DNA of 13,599 bases from UBA9554 sp038205135 (GTDB lineage: Bacteria > Pseudomonadota > Alphaproteobacteria > Rhodobacterales > Rhodobacteraceae): contig JBBRCF010000093.1 in assembly GCA_038205135.1 (NCBI GenBank), positions 1-13,599 on the forward strand, written 5' to 3'. Position numbers and translations under genes: made by a program. The notes beneath the pieces are model-generated. The model worked only from the letters and a program-made list of their open reading frames with translations, was not told the origin of the DNA and did no database searches. Below, one piece after another: positions 6,449-13,488 of this stretch (position 1 is its first letter; each line of letters begins with the position of its first letter).

Positions 6449-7611
6449 CGCCCCCGTCCCCGCAACAGATCGCCGATTTCACCCTGTGGACGTGACCGGG
6501 TAAACGCTAGCAGCATGCCGATGGCGATGCCGCCGGCAATCAGCGACGACCCGCCATAGCTGACAAACGGCAGCGTCATGCCTTTTGCAGGCAACAGCCG
6601 CGCCGCAACGCCCATGTTGATCATCGCCTGAACGCCAAAGATGCAGGCAAGGCCGGTGCCCGCCAGCCGGATGAACGGATCGCGTTCCCGCACCAGCCGC
6701 AACAGCGACCGCAGCACGATCACGGCATACAGCCCGATGATCAGCAGCACCAGCATCAGGCCGTATTCTTCGGCCGCGACCGCAATGATGAAATCGGTAT
6801 GGGCATCGGGCAGCGACCATTTGACCCGGCCTTCACCGACCCCGACACCAAAGAACCCGCCTTCCTGAATGGCATTGGTGGCATAGCCCAACTGGGTGCG
6901 GGGATCGAGATCGGCGGACAGATAGCCGTCGATCCGGCGCGCGAAATGCTCGGACCCGTTATAGGCGGTGATCCCGCCCAGAATGACCAGCGCCGCCAAC
7001 CCGATCAGCGGCAACAGCGACGCACCGGCCACGAACCACATCACCCCCCAGCCGAACAGGATCAGCGCCGCCTGCCCGAAATCGGGCTGGACCGCGAGGA
7101 TCATCACCACCATGATGCACAGGATGAACGACCACAGCCGCCCCGGCGGGCCGCCCACATCCTGCGCCGCGGCCATCATCCAGGCGCAGATCACGATGAA
7201 CCCGGGTTTCAAAAATTCCGACGGCTGGATCGCTGCGAATCCCAGCGAATACCACCGCACCGCACCCTTGCCGAAATCGGTGCCCAGCAACGGCAGCCCC
7301 AGCAACCCGACAAAGGCCACCAGAAACCCCAGCACCGCCAGACGGCGCACCAGCTGTGGCGAAAACATCGAGGTGATCAGCATCACGATCAGCGCGACGA
7401 CACCGAACAACACCTGTCTCTGCACATAGTAGAAAGGCGGCTGGCCGTTCTTTTCCGCCAGCGGCACCGACGCCGCAAGCGCCAGCAGGATGCCGATCAG
7501 AAACAGCATCATAACCGCGGACAATGTCCAGCGATCGATCGTCCGCCACCATTTGGGAAGAACAGGCTCGCCCACCGCAACAGGGGCTGCCCCATACACC
7601 ATTTCCGTCAT
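6445..7611 (-). CDS. ftsW: Septal peptidoglycan glycosyltransferase FtsW (SEDS family)
   Basis: Polytopic inner-membrane polymerase that joins lipid II into glycan strands at the division septum with its partner FtsI (not in this window). The 388-residue protein has about ten hydrophobic segments. SEDS marks are GKGAVRWYSLGFAAIQPSEFLK (114-135, in two overlapping parts), QPDFGQA (175-181) with the essential aspartate, the large periplasmic loop GVGVGEGRVKWSLPDAHTDF (255-274), AAEEYG (279-284), and KGMTLPFVSYGGSS (343-356). The frame is open upstream to 7962, but that part has no hydrophobic or SEDS character and overlaps the divergent flavoprotein gene, so I take ATG 7611 (ATG 7602 is also possible). 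It begins a new run here: murD, usually its direct upstream neighbour in this cluster, is 3 kb away. Confidence 0.95.
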   Translation of the reverse strand: MTEMVYGAAPVAVGEPVLPKWWRTIDRWTLSAVMMLFLIGILLALAASVPLAEKNGQPPFYYVQRQVLFGVVALIVMLITSMFSPQLVRRLAVLGFLVAFVGLLGLPLLGTDFGKGAVRWYSLGFAAIQPSEFLKPGFIVICAWMMAAAQDVGGPPGRLWSFILCIMVVMILAVQPDFGQAALILFGWGVMWFVAGASLLPLIGLAALVILGGITAYNGSEHFARRIDGYLSADLDPRTQLGYATNAIQEGGFFGVGVGEGRVKWSLPDAHTDFIIAVAAEEYGLMLVLLIIGLYAVIVLRSLLRLVRERDPFIRLAGTGLACIFGVQAMINMGVAARLLPAKGMTLPFVSYGGSSLIAGGIAIGMLLAFTRSRPQGEIGDLLRGRGR

Positions 7612-7770
7612 CGGAACCCGCCGCTCGCTGCCTCGATCCGCCCCTTTTCGGGGTCTATGGCAAAGTTTAGCGGGTTTAGCCCCGCCCCGCCAGCAAAATT
7701 CCGGCATGATACCCGGGTCAAGGCACGCGCGGGGCTTGCGCCGGTTCGCGGGCCAAGGCAGGACCGGGGC
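7612..7770. promoter_or_regulatory. Divergent intergenic region, ftsW and flavoprotein
   Basis: 159 nt between two divergent starts must hold the promoters for ftsW-murG-murC (minus) and the flavoprotein gene (plus). I cannot pick convincing -35/-10 pairs. Visible elements are a short hairpin CCCCTTTTCGGGG (7641-7653), in the ftsW leader on the minus strand, and a direct repeat GTTTAGC at 7665-7671 and 7674-7680 (9-bp period, almost one helical turn). The repeat could be a protein-binding site. On the minus strand a TTGACC (7707-7712) is the best -35 candidate. All of this is weak. Confidence 0.3.
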
Positions 7771-8946
7771 ATGAATGTGGACACGCTGATCCTTGGCGCC
7801 GGAGCGGCCGGCATGATGTGCGCAGGGCAGGTTCCGGGCCGCACTCTGGTCGTGGATCATGCCGCAGCGCCCGGCGAAAAAATCCGGATTTCCGGCGGCG
7901 GTCGGTGCAATTTCACCAATACAGGCACCACACCCGCGAATTTCATCAGCGAGAACCGCCATTTCGCCAAATCAGCGCTGGCCCGTTACACGCCGCGCGA
8001 TTTTCTGGCGCTGGTGGAACGCCACGGCATCGCGTGGCACGAAAAAACGCTGGGGCAGTTGTTCTGCGACGGCAAGGCCACGCAGATCGTCGCCATGCTG
8101 CGCGCGGAAATGGCTCGGGCCGACCTGTGGCTGAACACGCGGGTCATCGAGGTCGCACCGGGGTTCCGCCCCGACTTTCGCGTCGTGCTGGAACGCGACG
8201 GCGTGCGCCAGACCGTGCAGGCGCGCAATCTGGTCGTGGCGACCGGCGGGCTTTCGATCCCGAAAATGGGCGCGACGGGCCTCGCCTATGATCTGGCGCG
8301 GCAGTTCGGGCATAAGATGACGGACACCCGCCCTGGTCTGGTGCCGCTGACATTCCCCGAGGGCCGGTTTACCGATCTGGCGGGCGTCGCATTGCCCGCC
8401 CGGGTCAGCGTGGCCAAGACGGGGTTCGACGAGGCGCTGCTGTTCACCCATCGCGGCCTGTCCGGCCCCGCGGTGTTGCAGGCATCGTCCTACTGGCACG
8501 AAGGCGCGGAAATCGCGGTCAATCTGATGCCCGGGCAGGACGTGGCGGCGTGGCTGTTGGCCGAAAAACGCGCATCGGCCCGCAAACAACTGGCGACCGT
8601 TCTGGCGCAGCGCCTGCCGTCGCGGCTGGCTGACCGGCTGGCGGGTGATTGGCCCGCAGCCCCCATGGCCGACCGCAGCGACGCGGTGTTGCGCGCATTG
8701 GCGCAGGGCCTGACCGACTGGCGGCTGAAACCATCCGGCACCGAGGGCTGGCGCACCGCCGAGGTCACGCGCGGCGGGGTGGACACGCGCGGTCTGGACA
8801 GCCGCACGATGATGTCGGGCCGTCAGCCGGGGCTGTATTTCATCGGCGAATGCGTCGATGTGACCGGCTGGCTGGGCGGCTACAACTTCCAATGGGCATG
8901 GGCGAGTGCCGTGGCGGCGGCCGAGGGCATCGCGGCGCGACGTTGA
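7771..8946 (+). CDS. HI0933/BaiN-type FAD-dependent oxidoreductase
   Basis: A 391-residue flavoprotein of the HI0933-like family (Pfam PF03486), often annotated as NAD(P)/FAD-dependent or aminoacetone-oxidase-family enzyme; the physiological substrate is not known for most members. The N-terminal dinucleotide-binding loop is LILGAGAAGMM (6-16). The family signature GEKIRISGGGRCNFTN (35-50) follows. A second FAD segment is VVATGGLSIPKMGATG, about residues 155-170. The C-terminal GECVDVTGWLGGYNFQWA (359-376) closes the FAD site. No signal peptide, so cytosolic. The frame is open far upstream on the plus strand (to 6799), but that part is antisense to ftsW. ATG 7771 has AGGA (7760-7763) at 7-nt spacing and starts directly at the Rossmann strand. 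It is transcribed against the mur genes, so it is not part of their operon. Confidence 0.92.
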   Translation: MNVDTLILGAGAAGMMCAGQVPGRTLVVDHAAAPGEKIRISGGGRCNFTNTGTTPANFISENRHFAKSALARYTPRDFLALVERHGIAWHEKTLGQLFCDGKATQIVAMLRAEMARADLWLNTRVIEVAPGFRPDFRVVLERDGVRQTVQARNLVVATGGLSIPKMGATGLAYDLARQFGHKMTDTRPGLVPLTFPEGRFTDLAGVALPARVSVAKTGFDEALLFTHRGLSGPAVLQASSYWHEGAEIAVNLMPGQDVAAWLLAEKRASARKQLATVLAQRLPSRLADRLAGDWPAAPMADRSDAVLRALAQGLTDWRLKPSGTEGWRTAEVTRGGVDTRGLDSRTMMSGRQPGLYFIGECVDVTGWLGGYNFQWAWASAVAAAEGIAARR

Positions 8947-9036
8947 TGCGCCAATGGATGCGCACTTTTCGCTGCCGGCAACCTCCGGTAAGCCTTGGCC
9001 TGTCAGACTGAACCGGCCTCCGCACAGGAGTTGCGC

Positions 9037-9292
9037 ATGAACCGACTGTATTTCAGCTATGATCTGAATATGCTGCAATCTGGATGTACTTTGCAAATCC
9101 ATCGCGGGTGAAAGCGTGAACCGGATCCACCTCGACCCGCAGTTCAACGCGAGCGCCGATTGCAATGCGCTGTTCAAGACGCGCGAAGGCCAGCAGTCGG
9201 CTGCGCAGATGGGAGCGTTTACCTACATCTGGCAATGGGATGATGCAACGTCCGAGCAGGCGCTGAAACAGGTGAAGCAGTCATCCGGCTGA
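9037..9292 (+). pseudogene. Small unidentified gene, apparently broken by a +1 frameshift
   Basis: A strong RBS (AGGAG 9026-9030, 6 nt spacing) precedes ATG 9037, but that frame ends after 24 codons at 9109-9111. The +1 frame is open from 9068 to the TGA at 9290-9292 and gives a protein-like sequence, including SVNRIHLDPQFNASADCNAL and QMGAFTYIWQWDDATSEQAL, with GC-rich codon use like the neighbours. Joining the two frames anywhere in 9068-9108 gives a protein of about 85 residues. The total span is 256 nt, one base more than a whole number of codons. I do not recognise the family. Alternatives are an intact gene starting at GTG 9116 (58 residues, no good RBS), or a programmed frameshift. The gene sits 90 nt downstream of the flavoprotein on the same strand. 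Confidence 0.45.
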
Positions 9293-9408
9293 CGCATTGG
9301 CGCCTCCGGCAAACCGGCGCGGTTCATCCCCCCACCCACGGCAAGCAGCTACAACCGTGTGGTTACCTTTTTCTTCAGAGGTCACGGCGATGTTTTTGAA
9401 CCAGTGCC

Positions 9409-9436
9409 TTGACTGTGCACGCAGGTTCGCTAACTT
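9409..9436 (+). promoter_or_regulatory. Candidate sigma70-type promoter of the CHRD gene
   Basis: TTGACT (9409-9414) is followed after 16 nt by TAACTT (9431-9436), 33 nt before the ATG at 9470. The -35 matches consensus in five of six bases; the -10 is poor. The surrounding 180 nt (9293-9469) contain no gene. The location directly before the CHRD gene and its RBS (GGAG 9459-9462) supports the call. Confidence 0.4.
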
Positions 9437-9439
9437 CCA

Positions 9440-9457
9440 TTAATTCAAGTTGATTAA
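9440..9457 (+). promoter_or_regulatory. Imperfect palindrome in the CHRD leader
   Basis: TTAATTCAA faces TTGATTAA (9440-9457), an inverted repeat with one unpaired base and an AT-rich core. It lies between the proposed -10 and the RBS, where a repressor site could act. Symmetry and position are the only evidence. Confidence 0.2.
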
Positions 9458-9469
9458 CGGAGTACAGCC

Positions 9470-10033
9470 ATGCGCGCCCTTGTCCTTTCATTTGCTTTCC
9501 TCATTGCGGCTTTTCCCGCCTCTGCTGCCACGCTGAAATATACCGCCACGCTGTCGGGCGCGGCCGAAGTCGCTCCGGTCACATCGACCGGCACAGGCCG
9601 TGCGACGGTTAAGATCGTCGACAACACGATGACCATTTTGGCTACCTTTTCGGACCTCGTCGGAACGTCCACTGTGGCCCATATCCACAACGCCCCCGCA
9701 GGTGTGAACGGTCCGGTGATGACCCAGACGCCATCCTTCGCCGCCTTCCCGGTCGGCGTTACATCCGGCAGCTTTAAGCAGATCTTCGACCTCGACCTCG
9801 CAACGACCTATGGGACAGGGTTCCTCGGTTCTTTTGGCGGCAACGTCGCGAACGCAAAAGCTACATTGCTCGGGTCGTTGGCAACCGAAAACGCCTACTT
9901 TAATCTCCACTCCAGCTTTGCACCCGGTGGAGAGTTGCGCGGCCAGTTGGCAGCCGTCCCGGTGCCCGCAGCGGCGCTGTTGCTGTTGACGGGGCTCGGC
10001 CTTATGGGGTCCATAGCACGGCGGCGCGTCTGA
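9470..10033 (+). CDS. Secreted CHRD-domain protein with VPLPA-CTERM-like sorting tail
   Basis: A 187-residue exported protein. Residues 1-20 are a Sec signal peptide (hydrophobic LVLSFAFLIAAF, cleavage probably after ASA or ASAA). Residues about 22-160 form one CHRD domain (Pfam PF07452), with the usual marks AHIHNAPAGVNGPV (70-83) and NLHS followed by APGGELRGQL (145-160). The tail has VPVPA (163-167), a hydrophobic helix AALLLLTGLGLMG, and the basic end ARRRV. This is the three-part layout of VPLPA/PEP-CTERM signals handled by exosortases, so the protein is likely processed at the membrane and released to the envelope or extracellular matrix. No exosortase gene is in the window. Start: ATG 9470 with GGAG at 7-nt spacing. 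The gene is monocistronic, followed by a hairpin 13 nt after the stop. CHRD domains are of uncertain biochemical role. Confidence 0.9.
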   Translation: MRALVLSFAFLIAAFPASAATLKYTATLSGAAEVAPVTSTGTGRATVKIVDNTMTILATFSDLVGTSTVAHIHNAPAGVNGPVMTQTPSFAAFPVGVTSGSFKQIFDLDLATTYGTGFLGSFGGNVANAKATLLGSLATENAYFNLHSSFAPGGELRGQLAAVPVPAAALLLLTGLGLMGSIARRRV

Positions 10034-10038
10034 AATGT

Positions 10039-10080
10039 AAAAAACAGTCCGGCATGGCGAGTTAAAACGCCATGCCGGAC
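10039..10080 (-). terminator. Strong intrinsic terminator reading leftward
   Basis: A perfect 13-bp stem, GTCCGGCATGGCG (10047-10059) with its complement (10068-10080), and an 8-nt loop (10060-10067). On the minus strand it is followed within 2 nt by six T residues (10044-10039), the classical layout. On the plus strand no T-run follows, so it is mainly a terminator for leftward transcription. Its natural partner is the minus-strand coding remnant ending at 10085; it may also help end the CHRD transcript or stop read-through from murD. Confidence 0.8.
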
Positions 10081-10084
10081 AGTC

Positions 10085-10255
10085 TCAAAAAAATCCCCAG
10101 CCAAGAAACCATTCCTCGTCAATGGCAATTGGCATACATTGAAGCTGAGTAATATCAAAGGCTCCTTGATCTCTGTACCTTAGCCATCCTGAACGGTTCA
10201 AAGGCTGATCAATTGGGGTATTTGGGCAGTCATAGAAAAAATTTGATACAACGCG
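10085..10255 (-). pseudogene. C-terminal remnant of an unidentified minus-strand gene
   Basis: The minus strand is open for 56 codons from 10255 to the TGA at 10085-10087, giving a convincing protein-like sequence (for example CPNTPIDQPLNRSGWLRY, then QGAFDITQLQ and IAIDEEWFLGWGFF). The stop is 4 nt before the strong leftward terminator. There is no ATG, GTG or TTG start at the front: a stop (10256-10258) precedes it. Upstream, another frame reads SCSKDALDGFDALYQ up to a run of six T residues (minus strand; 10235-10240). One extra T there would join the two frames. So this looks like the end of a gene broken by frameshift and missing its N-terminus. Base composition is clearly more AT-rich than the mur genes. 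I do not recognise the family. Confidence 0.5.
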
Positions 10256-10355
10256 TCAAATCCATCCAGAGCGTCCTTTGAGCAGCTGACAGCAAACTTG
10301 AGTTAACTGTGCATCGTCGCCGGAAATTATTCGCCGCGGGAAATTCTTGTGTGTT

Positions 10356-10523
10356 ATGGTCACGTTCACGCTTATGTTTAGTTGCGTTTGTTTTCTGGGT
10401 CTTCGATCTGGATGTGACGCAGAAGCTGTATTTGCCGGTTACCAGAATGTTGCAGCGGTGGATATGGCGAGAAAAGCGAAATGCACCGCGCCGAGTTTGT
10501 TGGAGGCACCATTTTGTGAGTAG
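10356..10523 (+). CDS. Candidate 55-residue secreted or membrane peptide
   Basis: ATG 10356 opens 55 codons to TAG 10521-10523. The start of the peptide (TFTLMFSCVCFLGLRSGC) looks like a short signal or lipoprotein-like segment, and the rest (AVFAGYQNVAAVDMARKAKC, then TAPSLLEAPFCE) is mildly polar with several cysteines. No good RBS is visible (GGGA 12 nt upstream). The last codons overlap sequence that may belong to an insertion-sequence end just before the OrfA remnant, so the original C-terminus may have been replaced. I do not recognise it and cannot exclude a chance frame in gene debris. Confidence 0.25.
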   Translation: MVTFTLMFSCVCFLGLRSGCDAEAVFAGYQNVAAVDMARKAKCTAPSLLEAPFCE

Positions 10524-10534
10524 GATGGAGCATC

Positions 10535-10630
10535 ATGAGCAAGACCACGAACAAGGTTCCGTGCAAGGTCCGCGAACCCGCGGTCAAAAGGCCCGCCTGC
10601 CTCTACGACACGTTCACAAAGGCCTCATGA
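10535..10630 (+). pseudogene. IS3-family OrfA N-terminal fragment
   Basis: The frame starts MSKTTNKVPCKVREPAVK, very like the N-terminus of IS3-family OrfA proteins (typically MSKTTNKF-x-PEVRERAVR). After about 18 residues the similarity stops, and TGA follows at codon 32, so no helix-turn-helix or OrfB remains. The leader GGATGGAGCATC directly before the ATG also resembles such elements. The IS end is probably near 10500-10520 (TGGAGGCACCATTTTGTGAG), but I cannot prove it without the other terminus. It marks a past insertion and deletion event beside murD. Confidence 0.45.
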
Positions 10631-10650
10631 GGCAAGCAAGGGAACCAAGG

Positions 10651-10673
10651 GCGCGCTGGATTGACTAGCGCAC
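10651..10673 (-). terminator. Weak hairpin just downstream of murD
   Basis: GCGCGCT (10651-10657) pairs with AGCGCAC (10667-10673), including one G-U pair, around a 9-nt loop. It begins 8 nt after the murD stop on the minus strand. No T-run follows, so termination here would be inefficient or Rho-dependent. It is the only candidate close to the gene end; the next strong leftward terminator is 570 nt further on (10080). Confidence 0.3.
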
Positions 10674-10680
10674 TGGACCT

Positions 10681-12096
10681 TTAGCCTCCCAACCCCGCCG
10701 CCACCCGCGCCGCGAAATCATCGCCGCGCTGTTCGAAATTGTCGTATTGGTCGAAACTCGCCGCCGCCGGGGCCAGCAGCACGACGTCGCCGGGGGCGGC
10801 CTCCGCCATCGCGCGGGTGACGGCCTGTTCCATCGTGGTGCAGACCTCCGCATCCACACGCAGACCCGCGTCGCGCAGACCCATGGCGAACCGCGCCGCC
10901 TCGCGCCCGATCACATAGGCTTTGGTCACGTTGGGCAGACCGGGGGCAAGGCCCGCCAGCCCGCCGTCTTTCTCTAACCCGCCGCAAATCCAGCGGATGT
11001 TGCTGAATGCCTCCAGCGCCTTGAGCGCAGAGTCCACATTGGTGGCTTTGGAATCGTTCACATAACGGACCCCGTTTACGGTGGCGATCGTCTGGCTGCG
11101 GTGCGGCAGGCCGGGATATGTGGCCAGCCCCGCCTCGATCTGGCGGGGCGCCAATCCCAGCGCGCGGCAGGCGGCATAGGCCGCGCAGGCGTTCTGGTGG
11201 TTATGCGCGCCGGGCAATCCCTGCATCCCGCGCAGATCGATGGACGCCACCTGCCGCCCCTTGCGCCATTCGGCGAGATGCCCCTTGCGTGCGGTCACAT
11301 CCCAGCCCGGCCCGCTCAGTTTCTGGCCTGCGGAAATCCGGATCACCCGGTCATCACTTGCCGCTTCGGCCAGTTGGTTGGCAAGATACTGCCCCTCGGG
11401 TTCATCCACGCCGATGATGGCGCGGTCCGGGCCACCTTCGGCGAAAAGTCGCCGCTTGGCCGCGAAATACCCGCCCATGCCGCCGTGGCGGTCCAGATGG
11501 TCGGGCGACAGGTTGGTGAACACCGCAATATCGGGGGTCAGCGCGCGCGCCAGATCGGTCTGATAGCTGGACAGTTCCAGCACCACCACGCCGCCATCGC
11601 CGGGCGGGTCAATATCCAGTACGCCGCGGCCGATATTGCCCGCCAACTGGCATTCTCGGTCGGCCTGCGTCAGGATATGGTGGATCAGCGCCGAAGTGGT
11701 GGATTTGCCGTTCGACCCAGTGACGGCTACGACCTTGGGGGCGACGTCGAAATCCACCCAGTCGGATTGGCCCAGTGACCGGAAAAACAGCCCGATGTCA
11801 TTGTCCACCGGCACGCCAGCTGCCCAGGCGGCAGCGATGACGCGGTGAGGCGCGGGATACAGATGCGGAATGCCGGGCGAGGTCACCAGACAGGCCACGC
11901 CATCAAACGCCCCTGCCCGCGTCAGATCGCGGATGGTGAACCCCTCGGCCTCGGCCCGGTCCCGCGCGGCGGGGGTGTCGTCCCAGACCAGCGGTGTCGC
12001 GCCCCCGTCCCGCAACGCCCGCGCCGTGACCAGCCCCGACCGCCCCAGCCCCAGCACCGCCACCTGCTGCCCGTCAAAACCCAGAACCGGGATCAT
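10681..12096 (-). CDS. murD: UDP-N-acetylmuramoyl-L-alanine--D-glutamate ligase (MurD)
   Basis: Cytoplasmic ATP-dependent ligase adding D-glutamate to UDP-MurNAc-L-Ala. It has 471 residues, a little longer than the common 440-450, as in other alphaproteobacteria. The N-terminal UDP-binding domain shows VAVLGLGRSGLVTARAL (12-28) and TSPGIP (72-77). The ATPase domain shows the P-loop VTGSNGKSTT (125-134), GNIG (153-156), ELSSYQ (174-179) and NLSPDHLDRHG (195-205). The C-terminal part has PHRSQ and NDSKATN. ATG 12096 is preceded by AGGAG (12104-12108) at 7-nt spacing, an ideal RBS. The gene is separated from its usual partner ftsW by 3 kb of unrelated genes and debris, and no mraY or murF is seen upstream; a TPR gene takes that place 57 nt away. 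Confidence 0.97.
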   Translation of the reverse strand: MIPVLGFDGQQVAVLGLGRSGLVTARALRDGGATPLVWDDTPAARDRAEAEGFTIRDLTRAGAFDGVACLVTSPGIPHLYPAPHRVIAAAWAAGVPVDNDIGLFFRSLGQSDWVDFDVAPKVVAVTGSNGKSTTSALIHHILTQADRECQLAGNIGRGVLDIDPPGDGGVVVLELSSYQTDLARALTPDIAVFTNLSPDHLDRHGGMGGYFAAKRRLFAEGGPDRAIIGVDEPEGQYLANQLAEAASDDRVIRISAGQKLSGPGWDVTARKGHLAEWRKGRQVASIDLRGMQGLPGAHNHQNACAAYAACRALGLAPRQIEAGLATYPGLPHRSQTIATVNGVRYVNDSKATNVDSALKALEAFSNIRWICGGLEKDGGLAGLAPGLPNVTKAYVIGREAARFAMGLRDAGLRVDAEVCTTMEQAVTRAMAEAAPGDVVLLAPAAASFDQYDNFEQRGDDFAARVAAGLGG

Positions 12097-12153
12097 GCGC
12101 GTTCTCCTGTTTCCGGCGCAGGGATAGCGGCGGGCGGGGCCAAGGGAAAGGGG

Positions 12154-13488
12154 TCAGGCGGCGCCGAGCGCGGCGAGGGCTCGTTCGGTTTCTGTGATAT
12201 GCGGATGGTTCCGGGGAAGAGCGGATTGAAAGATGCGCAGCGCCTGTTGCAGCAAAACGCGCGCTTCGTCCCTGCGGCCAGCTTCGGCGAGAAAGCGCCC
12301 CAGATTTCCGACATCCATCGCATAGTCCGGGTGGTTCTCGCCAAGCGTGACCCGATGGATATCCATTGCTTCGCGCATAAGTCCCTCTGCCTCGGTGTAT
12401 CGTCCCTGCGCCTGCACCGCTTTTGCAAGTCCACCCAAGGAGATAGCCGTGAAGGGATGTTGATCACCAAATGTTGCCCGCGTGATCTCCAATGACTGCA
12501 CAGAAAGAGCTTCCGCCTCACGATAATCTCTCGTCAATCTTACCACTTCGGCGAGGTTGTTTAACCGGGCCCCATAGTCGGGATGCCTTTTGCCAACTGT
12601 TGCACGTGCGATATTCAGGGCGTCGCGATACAGTTGTGCGGCCTCTTGATAGCGCCCTTGAAGCTGAACCACGTATCCAAGGTTACTCAGCGATGCGCCA
12701 AAATTCGGATGTTGCTCGCTTAGTGTATCCCGGATGATTTCCAAAGCTTCGTCGTAAGCAACTTCCGCTTGATCGTAGAGACCAAGCTGCCGCAAAATCG
12801 CACCCCATCGATCCAGAGCAACTGACAGCAGCACCAAGTCACCGGATGTGCGTGCAAAGTCCAGATACTCCTTTGTCAGCCTTTCCGCTTGCGGCAAGTT
12901 GCCAGACAAGTCAGCAAGATATGCCGCTTTATGCAGACTTTCCCCAGTAGGATCGAGTTGGGCAGCCCTCGCGTAATGTCTTGCTGCGTCTGTCCATTTT
13001 ATTGCATCCTCAGCCACAAGGCCTCTTGCAAACGCGGCCTTGGCGGCCATTGTCAAGCCCCGGCGCTCAGTTTCCTCAAGTAGCGCATCAATTTCCGCAT
13101 AGTTTAATTCAGAAAATGCGACCAAGGCAGACCGAATTCGATTTTCGCCAATCGCCATTTGCGTCGCCTGATCTTCCAGCAATGCCTCGATCCGGGTTTC
13201 GCGTGCCTTGTGTTCCTTGAACGCGGTTACCGGATCGGCGATGCGCTGCGCTAACCCAGCTTTCTGGCTACGCAAATCATCGATCTCGCGCGCCAGTGCC
13301 GCCTTTTCTAGTTCCGAGACCTGTTTTGACAGCGCTTCTTTTTCTGCCACCCATTCGTCAATGCGCGAGTCCTTACGCCGCATTTCCTCGATGAAAACTT
13401 GTATCGGCACGCCATTCAGGTCGCGACCAACAACAGTGGCCCCGTCCGATCCTTCGACCGAGATATCGGTTTCAGTCTTGCCGATCAT
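12154..13488 (-). CDS. Kinesin-light-chain-type TPR protein with N-terminal coiled coil
   Basis: A 444-residue protein without signal peptide or membrane helix. Residues 1-30 include a short glycine/valine segment (ISVEGSDGATVVGRDLNGVP, 9-28). Residues about 35-110 are strongly charged and heptad-like, probably a coiled coil. From about 140 onward come TPR helices. The last five units repeat every 42 residues exactly, each with an HP pair (260, 302, 344, 386, 428) and a core like QGRYxEAxxLYxxAL, the kinesin-light-chain TPR type used for protein binding. No catalytic domain is present, so a scaffold or partner-binding role is likely. The frame extends to ATG 13587 (477 aa); I prefer ATG 13488 because the extra part looks unstructured, but no start has a good RBS (ATG 13509 is another option). 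Codon use is more AT-tolerant than in murD, suggesting acquisition. Its link to cell wall synthesis is unproven. Confidence 0.8.
   Translation of the reverse strand: MIGKTETDISVEGSDGATVVGRDLNGVPIQVFIEEMRRKDSRIDEWVAEKEALSKQVSELEKAALAREIDDLRSQKAGLAQRIADPVTAFKEHKARETRIEALLEDQATQMAIGENRIRSALVAFSELNYAEIDALLEETERRGLTMAAKAAFARGLVAEDAIKWTDAARHYARAAQLDPTGESLHKAAYLADLSGNLPQAERLTKEYLDFARTSGDLVLLSVALDRWGAILRQLGLYDQAEVAYDEALEIIRDTLSEQHPNFGASLSNLGYVVQLQGRYQEAAQLYRDALNIARATVGKRHPDYGARLNNLAEVVRLTRDYREAEALSVQSLEITRATFGDQHPFTAISLGGLAKAVQAQGRYTEAEGLMREAMDIHRVTLGENHPDYAMDVGNLGRFLAEAGRRDEARVLLQQALRIFQSALPRNHPHITETERALAALGAA

Noticed and set aside
6799..7770. Upstream extension of the flavoprotein frame
   Set aside because: This part is antisense to ftsW and low-complexity (His, Gln, Arg rich). 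The Rossmann fold begins directly at ATG 7771.
7612..7962. N-terminal extension of the ftsW frame to 7962
   Set aside because: The extra 117 residues lack SEDS or hydrophobic character and overlap the divergent flavoprotein start, which has a good RBS.
7972..9177. 401-codon minus-strand open frame
   Set aside because: Antisense to the flavoprotein gene, with shadow-type composition and no recognisable motif.
9297..9330. Possible hairpin CCGG-caaa-CCGG after the small gene
   Set aside because: Only a 4-bp core stem with bulges and no T-run, so not convincing as a terminator.
9895..10158. 87-codon minus-strand frame over the CHRD 3' end
   Set aside because: It runs through the terminator hairpin and is antisense to the CHRD tail; the neighbouring frame ending at 10085 is the plausible coding one.
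10309..10668. 119-codon plus-strand open frame over the debris region
   Set aside because: It crosses the IS OrfA fragment in a different frame and has a Trp, Arg and His-rich sequence without family features. The frames at 10356 and 10535 are more protein-like.
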